Assembly (NCBI GenBank): GCA_965212505.1
Contig: OZ243123.1
Location: forward strand, 3,100,001 to 3,164,000
Direction: 5' to 3'
From: JAHEKO01 sp965212505
Lineage (GTDB): Bacteria; Acidobacteriota; Thermoanaerobaculia; Multivoradales; JAHEKO01
DNA length: 64,000 nucleotides
The number at the start of each line of letters is the position of its first letter. The first letter of the stretch is position 1. A program made the translations under genes and the position numbers. This document shows positions 59,121 to 64,000 of the stretch, one piece after another. The notes below the pieces were generated by a model. That model saw nothing but the letters and a program-made list of their open reading frames with translations. It was not told where the DNA came from and ran no database searches.

Positions 59121-59143
59121 GTCGGTCGCGAGAGGCGACCGGC
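59121..59143 (-). other. Stem-loop in the metH to RuBisCO-like gap
   Basis: A stem of nine pairs, with one G-U (GTCGGTCGC, loop GAGAG, GCGACCGGC) lies in the 184-base space between the metH stop and the RuBisCO-like start. There is no U-run after it, so it is not a standard terminator. It may slow transcription, shield the transcript end or mark a processing site. The rest of this gap shows no promoter that I can support. Confidence 0.4.
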
Positions 59144-59278
59144 GACGAGACCGGCGTGACGGTCTTCTTACTCATCCCCGCCCGGCGGCCGAAAGGTCCG
59201 AACAGCGAGCAGCTCCGCCGCACGCGGTCGCGACTCCGGCCTCAGGAGCGTCCAGCGCGGCGCGAGCCGCCTGAAGCC

Positions 59279-62200
59279 TCAGACGCCGAAGTACCGCGCG
59301 TCCGGATGATGGAAGACCAGCGCCGAGACACTCGCTTCCGGACTCATCATGTCGCCCTCGGTCAGCTCGACGCCGATGTCCACCGGGTCGAGAAGCTCGA
59401 ACAGCTGCCGCTGGCCTGCGAGGTCCGGACAGGCCGGGTAGCCGAAGCTGTAGCGCTTGCCGCGATAGCGTGCGGCCAACCGGTCTTTGAGCGTCGTCTC
59501 CGGCGGATCGGCGATCTGCCACGACTCCCGAATTCGGCGATGTACCCACTCGGCCGCCGCTTCGGCGGTCTCGAGAGCCAGCGCCGCGTAGGCGTGGCTT
59601 TTCAGATACTCGCCCTCCTCCTTCCAGCGCTCGACCAGCTCTCGCACCCCGCCACCGGCGGTGGTCACGAAGAGCGCGACATGATCGCCCTCGCCGACAT
59701 AGTCGCTGAGACAGAGTCCGTCGGGCTCCGCCTGACGCGGGAAGTCCCACCCGAGCTTGCCCTTGCCGTTGACCAGGTGAATTGAGTTGGCAACCGCGTG
59801 CGCTGGGTAGAAGCGCCAGACCGCCTGGGCGGTCATCGCCCCCGAACGCGCGATCTCCTTGAGCTCGTCGACGACCCGCTCCAGCTTCGCCAGCTTCTCG
59901 TCGTTCTCCGCCGCCAAACGGGCCACGGAGCCCTTGAGACCGAGGTGTTTGCCGTAGAGCATCTGGGGATTGATCTCCGCCCAGACCTGCTCGAGATCGA
60001 GTGTTTCGGCGTGCCGATCGAGATCCGGCGGCGGCGGTGCCACGATGTCGGATCGCACGCGCGTACTGCGCGTCGTCCCGGCAACTCGGGGAGCGCTCGA
60101 TGCCTTCTCCGCCACCAGGGCGTCCTCTTCGGACTGGCGCGCGACCTCCTCCTCGAGCCCGGAACGCTTTGCGGCGTCCGTCAGCCGCTCCATCAACTCG
60201 AGGCCGTGCATCGCGTCCTTGGCGTAGGTGCAGAACGAGCCGTAGGCGGCCGCGATCTTCCGATGGGTGAAGCGTCGGCTGAGCGCCGCGCCGCCGACCA
60301 GAATCGGCACGTCGATCCCCACCGAGGCGAGGTCACCGGCACTCAGCACCATCTGCTGGGCGCTCTTGACCAGCAGACCCGAGAGTCCGAGAACGTCGGG
60401 CTCGTGCTCGCGAACCGCTTGGATCAGCTGCTCGCTCGGCACACGAATGCCGAGGTTCACGACGTCGAAGCCGTTGTTTCCGAGGACAATCTCGACCAGG
60501 TTCTTGCCGATGTCGTGGACGTCACCTTTGACGGTGGCCAGAACGATCCGGCCGCGACTCGAGCCTCCTGCGCTCTCCATGTGCGGTTCGAGTTGCGAAA
60601 CGGCGGCCTTCATGACCTCCGCAGATTGCAGCACCTCCGCGACGATCAGCTCGTTGGCATTGAAAAGCCGGCCAACCTCGGCCATGCCGGTCATGAGGGG
60701 ACCGTTGATGATGTCGAGCGGCTCGGGCCAGCGCTCGTCCGAGAGCGCATCGTCGAGGTCTTCTGCAAGCCCTTCTTTGGTGCCCTCGACCACCGCCCGC
60801 GCGATCCGCTCCTCGAGCGGCAGCTCCTCTCGTGGGGGCCCGGTGATTGCGGACTTCCGGCCACGGAAGTGCTCGGTGAACGTCTCGATCGCGGCCTGCG
60901 ACGCCTCGACGTCGTTCGGGTCGAGATAGATCAACGACTCGGCGAGTCGGCGCTCCTCTTCGGGGATCTCGGCATAGCGCGCCAACCGTTGCGTGTTGAC
61001 GATCGCCGCATCGAGGCCGGCCTGAGTGGCGTGGTAGAGGAAGACCGAGTTGAGCACCTCACGACCGGTCTTCGGCAGCCCGAAGCTGACGTTCGAAACG
61101 CCGAGGATGGTGCGCGTCAGCGGGAACTCGGCCTTGATCGCGCGGACCCCCTCGATGGTTCGGTCGGCGGAGCCGATGTAGGTCTCGTCACCGGTCGCGC
61201 AAGGGAAGACCAGCGGATCCCACCAGATGTCCTCTGGCGCGAGACCGTACTCCTCGACCAGGAGCTCGTAGCTGCGTCGAGCGACGTCGAGTTTGCGCTC
61301 GACGGTGACCGCCATGCCCTCCTCGTCGATCGTCCCGACGACCACCGCTGCGCCGAAGCGCCGCGCAAGCGGCACCACCTTGTCGAAACGGTCGACCCCG
61401 TCTTCGAGGTTGATCGAGTTGAGCACCGCTTTGCCCTGGCAGAAGGTCAACGCCCTCTCCATGACCTCGTGATCGGTCGAGTCGATCATCAGCGGCGCCT
61501 TGACCATGCGCACCAGCTGATCCAGGAACGACTCGACGTCGGCGATTTCGTCGCGGTCGGGGTCCTGCATGCAGACGTCGAGAATCTGACCGCCGCTCTT
61601 GACCTGAGCCCGTCCAACCTCGGCCGCGCGCTCCCACTCCCCCTGGGCCACCAACTTGCGGAACCGGCGACTTCCGAGCACGTTGGTGCGCTCACCGACC
61701 AGGAGCGGCCGGTTGTCAGCGGTCAGCTCGACCGCCTCGATGCCCGAGATCAGACTCCGCTGGTGGCGCGACACCGGCGGCGGCCGCCTGCCGGCCACGA
61801 GTTTGGCAAGCGCCGTCACGTGGCCGGGGCCGGTGCCGCAGCAGCCTCCGACGAGGCTGAGCCAGCCGTTGTCCAAGAATCGGCCGAGCACATCGACGAA
61901 GTGGTCCGGACCCTGGTGGTAGATGCCGTCTTCGTCGGGTAGACCCGCATTCGGCACGCAGGCGATGCGGGTGTGCGCGAGCTCGGACAGGGTGCGCACG
62001 TGCTCGGTCATCAGCTCCGGCCCGGTCGCGCAGTTGAGCCCTAAGTAGAGGAGATCGGTGTGCAGCAGAGAGACGGCGAGCGCCTCGGCATCCTGACCGG
62101 CGAGCATGGTGCCGGTGGTCTCGATGGTCACTGAAACCGCAACTGGAATCCGCCATTCAGCGTCGTCAAACGCTCGTTCGATGCCGATCAAGCCCGCTTT

Positions 62201-62737
62201 GATGTTGCGGGTGTCCTGACACGTCTCGAGCAGGAGGTAGTCGGAGCCGCCGGCGAGCAGGCCGGCTGCCTGCACCCTGTAGTGCTCGATCAGCTCTTCG
62301 AAGGTGACGCCTCCGGTCACCGAGATCGCCTTCGTCGTCGGCCCCATCGAGCCGCAGACGAAGCGCGGCCGGCCGGGTTCGTCGAAGCGAGCGCAAGCCC
62401 TCCGCGCCTGCTCGGCGGACAGTCGATTCAACTCGAAGGCGTGGTCTGCCAGGTCGTATTCCGCCAGCACCAACGGCGTGCCACCAAAACTGTTGGTCTC
62501 GACGATGTCCGCACCCGCCTCGAGATAGGTGGCGTGGAGGCGCTCGACGACGTCGGGGCGGGTTCGACAGAGGTTCTCGTTGCAGCCTTCCAGATCGGGC
62601 CCGCCAAAGTCCTCGGCGGTCAGATTCTCGTCTTGCAGTCCTGTCCCGGTGGCTCCATCGAGCACCAGAACACGCTCTTCGAGCGCCTCCAGGAGCGCCT
62701 GGCTCCGGGCTTCGGCATCTGGGCGTGGAGCACTCAT
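59279..62737 (-). CDS. metH: Cobalamin-dependent methionine synthase MetH
   Basis: A 1152-residue modular enzyme that moves the methyl group of 5-methyltetrahydrofolate to homocysteine through cobalamin. Domains in order: homocysteine-binding (about 15-330; zinc ligand set in GGCCGTGPGH), pterin-binding (about 350-620), B12 cap and binding domain (about 650-870; VKGDVHDIGKNLVEIVLGNN with the His ligand) and SAM-binding activation domain (about 900-1150; RYSFGYPACPDLAGQRQLFEL). ATG 62737 overlaps metF by four bases (ATGA), so they are coupled. The protein is slightly shorter than the E. coli form (1227). Complete set of domains. Confidence 0.97.
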   Translation of the reverse strand: MSAPRPDAEARSQALLEALEERVLVLDGATGTGLQDENLTAEDFGGPDLEGCNENLCRTRPDVVERLHATYLEAGADIVETNSFGGTPLVLAEYDLADHAFELNRLSAEQARRACARFDEPGRPRFVCGSMGPTTKAISVTGGVTFEELIEHYRVQAAGLLAGGSDYLLLETCQDTRNIKAGLIGIERAFDDAEWRIPVAVSVTIETTGTMLAGQDAEALAVSLLHTDLLYLGLNCATGPELMTEHVRTLSELAHTRIACVPNAGLPDEDGIYHQGPDHFVDVLGRFLDNGWLSLVGGCCGTGPGHVTALAKLVAGRRPPPVSRHQRSLISGIEAVELTADNRPLLVGERTNVLGSRRFRKLVAQGEWERAAEVGRAQVKSGGQILDVCMQDPDRDEIADVESFLDQLVRMVKAPLMIDSTDHEVMERALTFCQGKAVLNSINLEDGVDRFDKVVPLARRFGAAVVVGTIDEEGMAVTVERKLDVARRSYELLVEEYGLAPEDIWWDPLVFPCATGDETYIGSADRTIEGVRAIKAEFPLTRTILGVSNVSFGLPKTGREVLNSVFLYHATQAGLDAAIVNTQRLARYAEIPEEERRLAESLIYLDPNDVEASQAAIETFTEHFRGRKSAITGPPREELPLEERIARAVVEGTKEGLAEDLDDALSDERWPEPLDIINGPLMTGMAEVGRLFNANELIVAEVLQSAEVMKAAVSQLEPHMESAGGSSRGRIVLATVKGDVHDIGKNLVEIVLGNNGFDVVNLGIRVPSEQLIQAVREHEPDVLGLSGLLVKSAQQMVLSAGDLASVGIDVPILVGGAALSRRFTHRKIAAAYGSFCTYAKDAMHGLELMERLTDAAKRSGLEEEVARQSEEDALVAEKASSAPRVAGTTRSTRVRSDIVAPPPPDLDRHAETLDLEQVWAEINPQMLYGKHLGLKGSVARLAAENDEKLAKLERVVDELKEIARSGAMTAQAVWRFYPAHAVANSIHLVNGKGKLGWDFPRQAEPDGLCLSDYVGEGDHVALFVTTAGGGVRELVERWKEEGEYLKSHAYAALALETAEAAAEWVHRRIRESWQIADPPETTLKDRLAARYRGKRYSFGYPACPDLAGQRQLFELLDPVDIGVELTEGDMMSPEASVSALVFHHPDARYFGV

Positions 62738-63687
62738 AGGCTCAGCTGCTCCATGACTCGCTGCACCGCCTTGGCGTTGAGCATCACGTAGAAGTGGATC
62801 GACGGCGCGCCGCGATCCAGCAGCTCTTCGACCTGCTTTGCCGCCCAGCGGGCGCCAATCTCGATCACGTGTTCCTTCTTGGTCGCGGCCTCGACCTCGT
62901 CGGCCAGCTCCACGGGGATCTCGCAGTGGAACATCTCCGGCAGGGTTCGCAGCTGCTTCTTGCCGACCAGTACCTTCAGGCCCGGGATGATCGGAACGTC
63001 GATCCCACGCGCTCGACACTTCTCGACGTAGTCGAAGTAGTGCTGATTGTCGAAGAACATCTGCGTGACGATGTAGTCGCCGCCCGCAGCAATCTTCGCC
63101 TCCGTGTTGCGGAGGTCGGCCTCGAGGTTGGGCGCGGCGAAGTGCTTCTCTGGGTAGCCCGAGATGCCGATGCCGAAGTCGGTCGGCTGGGCGTCGAGCA
63201 AGCCCTCTTCGATGTACTTGCCTCGGTTCAGGTCCGAGATCTGGCTGACCAGATCGCTCGCGTGCATGTTGACACTCTTGCCGTCCTTCGGCGTCTTTCG
63301 GTAGCCGCTGTCGTCGCCCTTGACGGCCAGGACGTTGTCGATACCCAGGTAGTTCAACTCAATCAGGAAGTCTTCTGTCTCCTCTCTCGTGAAGCCGGTG
63401 CAGATGGCGTGTGGCACGGCGTCGATTTGGTACTTGTTCTGGATCAGCGCGCAGATGCCGATAGTCCCCGGCCGCTTGCGTTTGACCCGCCTCTGAATGC
63501 CCTCTTTCGTCTCCTCGTACACCACCTGAGCCGCGTGGCTGGTGATGTCGATGAACGGGGGCTCGAACCGCACGAGATCCTCGATCAGCTCCATCAGACT
63601 GGTCACGTTCCCGCCGCGCAGCGGAGGAATGATCTCGAACGTGATGATCGGGCGGTTGGCCTTGGCCAGGTGTTCTGTGACTTTCAT
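62734..63687 (-). CDS. metF: 5,10-Methylenetetrahydrofolate reductase MetF
   Basis: A 317-residue FAD barrel enzyme making 5-methyltetrahydrofolate for MetH. Start at ATG 63687, with GGAG upstream and just past the riboswitch terminator. Core elements: RPIITFEIIPPLRGGNVTSL, GICALIQNKYQIDAVPHAIC, LIELNYLGIDNVLAVKGDDS, YIVTQMFFDNQHYFDYVEK, VPIIPGLKVLVGKKQLRTLP. The first gene of the metF-metH transcript under the SAM riboswitch. It is bacterial type without the SAM regulatory domain of eukaryotic MTHFR. Confidence 0.97.
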   Translation of the reverse strand: MKVTEHLAKANRPIITFEIIPPLRGGNVTSLMELIEDLVRFEPPFIDITSHAAQVVYEETKEGIQRRVKRKRPGTIGICALIQNKYQIDAVPHAICTGFTREETEDFLIELNYLGIDNVLAVKGDDSGYRKTPKDGKSVNMHASDLVSQISDLNRGKYIEEGLLDAQPTDFGIGISGYPEKHFAAPNLEADLRNTEAKIAAGGDYIVTQMFFDNQHYFDYVEKCRARGIDVPIIPGLKVLVGKKQLRTLPEMFHCEIPVELADEVEAATKKEHVIEIGARWAAKQVEELLDRGAPSIHFYVMLNAKAVQRVMEQLSL

Positions 63688-63699
63688 TGCGTCCGCTCC

Positions 63700-63738
63700 A
63701 AAGAGAATAAGCCCGCTTCCTGCAATCGGAAGCGGGCT
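63700..63738 (-). terminator. Intrinsic terminator of the SAM riboswitch
   Basis: AGCCCGCTTCC, a seven-base loop, and GGAAGCGGGCT form a perfect 11-base stem (63738-63728 and 63720-63710 on the minus strand), followed at once by TATTCTCTTT. It lies between the aptamer and metF and is the probable expression platform: with SAM bound the stem forms and stops transcription. Confidence 0.82.
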
Positions 63739-63783
63739 CGGAATTCGCGAGACGCCGGACAGTTGGTTGCCGAGAAACTCGAC

Positions 63784-63894
63784 CGCATTTCCCGCTCCGT
63801 TCCGGGCTCCTCGAGCCCCGAGGGAGCAGATTGGCACCTTGGGTGTCCGCCCCAGGTTGCCGTGCCCGACTCGCGCCGGACCGCTCCGAATGCG
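63784..63894 (-). promoter_or_regulatory. SAM riboswitch (SAM-I/SAM-IV clan) upstream of metF-metH
   Basis: A 111-base minus-strand element. P1 is CGCATT (63894-63889) pairing with AATGCG (63789-63784). The core carries CACGGCAACC and then AAGGTGCCAAT, the two most conserved strings of SAM-I riboswitches (GGCAACC ... AAGGUGCCAAU). A P4-like arm follows: CTGCTCC pairs with GGAGCGG and encloses the hairpin GGGCTC-GAG-GAGCCC. The 3' strand of P1 sits 46 bases before the terminator hairpin. SAM would turn the metF-metH transcript off, as expected for methionine synthesis. Class within the clan is not settled by eye. Confidence 0.82.
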
Positions 63895-63902
63895 AGAAAA
63901 GC

Positions 63903-64000
63903 CTAGCTCGGACGACTGCGCCGAGTCAAATACCCAGCCAGCGCCGCACCGATCAGCGCCCCGAGGTTGTTCATCAGGATGTCGGCCCACTCAAAGCCGC
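63903..64000 (-). CDS. VanZ-like membrane protein, C-terminal end (cut by window edge)
   Basis: The minus-strand frame entering from the window edge ends in TAG at 63903-63905 and reads GFEWADILMNNLGALIGAAL followed by AGYLTRRSRPS. The FEWADILxNxLGALIG segment is typical of the last membrane helix of VanZ-family proteins (teicoplanin-resistance-like or phage-holin-like). Only the last 32 residues are in the window. It lies eight bases before the SAM aptamer and so could not be under riboswitch control. Confidence 0.7.
   Translation of the reverse strand, partial: GFEWADILMNNLGALIGAALAGYLTRRSRPS

Noticed and set aside
59121..59143. Stem-loop in metH-RLP gap as a terminator separating the genes
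   Set aside because: No U-run follows on the minus strand, so it is listed only as a stem-loop.
59798..61942. A 714-codon plus-strand open frame opposite metH
   Set aside because: It is a mirror of the metH frame in GC-rich DNA; no family sequence, and its codon pattern follows from metH.

Overview
The window is a 64 kb, GC-rich, gene-dense stretch of a bacterial chromosome with no rRNA, tRNA, CRISPR array, insertion sequence or prophage that I can recognise. Gene style points to a Gram-negative soil or sediment heterotroph, most likely Acidobacteriota: DUF4388 proteins, DUF1844, HspR-controlled dnaK, HflKC, a LolD-like ABC exporter and many ATGA/GTGA start-stop overlaps. The phylum is an inference from gene content; no marker gene was compared.

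Layout. 1-5.2 kb: the 5' end of a DAHP synthase, two unknown proteins, a propionate/branched-chain module (methylmalonyl-CoA epimerase, MeaB, acyl-CoA dehydrogenase) and a CarH-like B12-binding sensor. 5.3-6.7 kb: a secreted TAP-type hydrolase. 6.7-12.0 kb: a nine-gene bacterial microcompartment (BMC) operon read on the minus strand, rpiB - deoC - tandem BMC shell protein - BMC-H - BMC-P - acylating aldehyde dehydrogenase - BMC-T - BMC-P - BMC-P. This is the sugar-phosphate-utilising (SPU) type: deoxyribose 5-phosphate is cleaved to acetaldehyde and glyceraldehyde 3-phosphate, and the acetaldehyde is oxidised to acetyl-CoA inside the shell. All three enzymes carry similar N-terminal amphipathic helices, probably encapsulation peptides. 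12-22.7 kb: a beta-propeller protein, SpoIID/SPOR protein, DnaC-like ATPase, hspR-dnaK, and a DUF4388/TPR/DUF1844 cluster.

22.7-32 kb: mazG, tesA divergent from ybbA-ybbP (the arrangement known from Escherichia coli), a YibQ-like deacetylase, an S41 peptidase homologue whose catalytic Ser and Lys are both replaced, a peptide-binding lipoprotein, and an rsbV/rsbW-type partner-switch pair. 32-39 kb: a CPBP protease, glutaryl-CoA dehydrogenase, glpX, dcd, a second DUF4388 protein, alkyladenine glycosylase and small enzymes. 39-46 kb: dacB-hflC-hflK, a nuclease-helicase fusion, ferredoxin. 46-57.5 kb: a LuxE-like fragment, thioredoxin and MauE-type redox proteins, a divergent UvrA, PBP1, an ABC-F ATPase and a DUF389 membrane protein.

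57.5-64 kb: a methionine region on the minus strand. metF and metH overlap by four bases and are preceded by a SAM-I-clan riboswitch with a clear terminator; downstream lie a RuBisCO-like protein and a coupled GNAT acetyltransferase. The window ends in the 3' end of a VanZ-like gene.

The most interesting points are the SPU microcompartment (with a non-canonical RpiB active site and a seven-cysteine linker in DeoC), the CarH-type B12 sensor without a DNA-binding domain, the S41 pseudoprotease, and the RuBisCO-like protein beside a SAM-riboswitch methionine operon.
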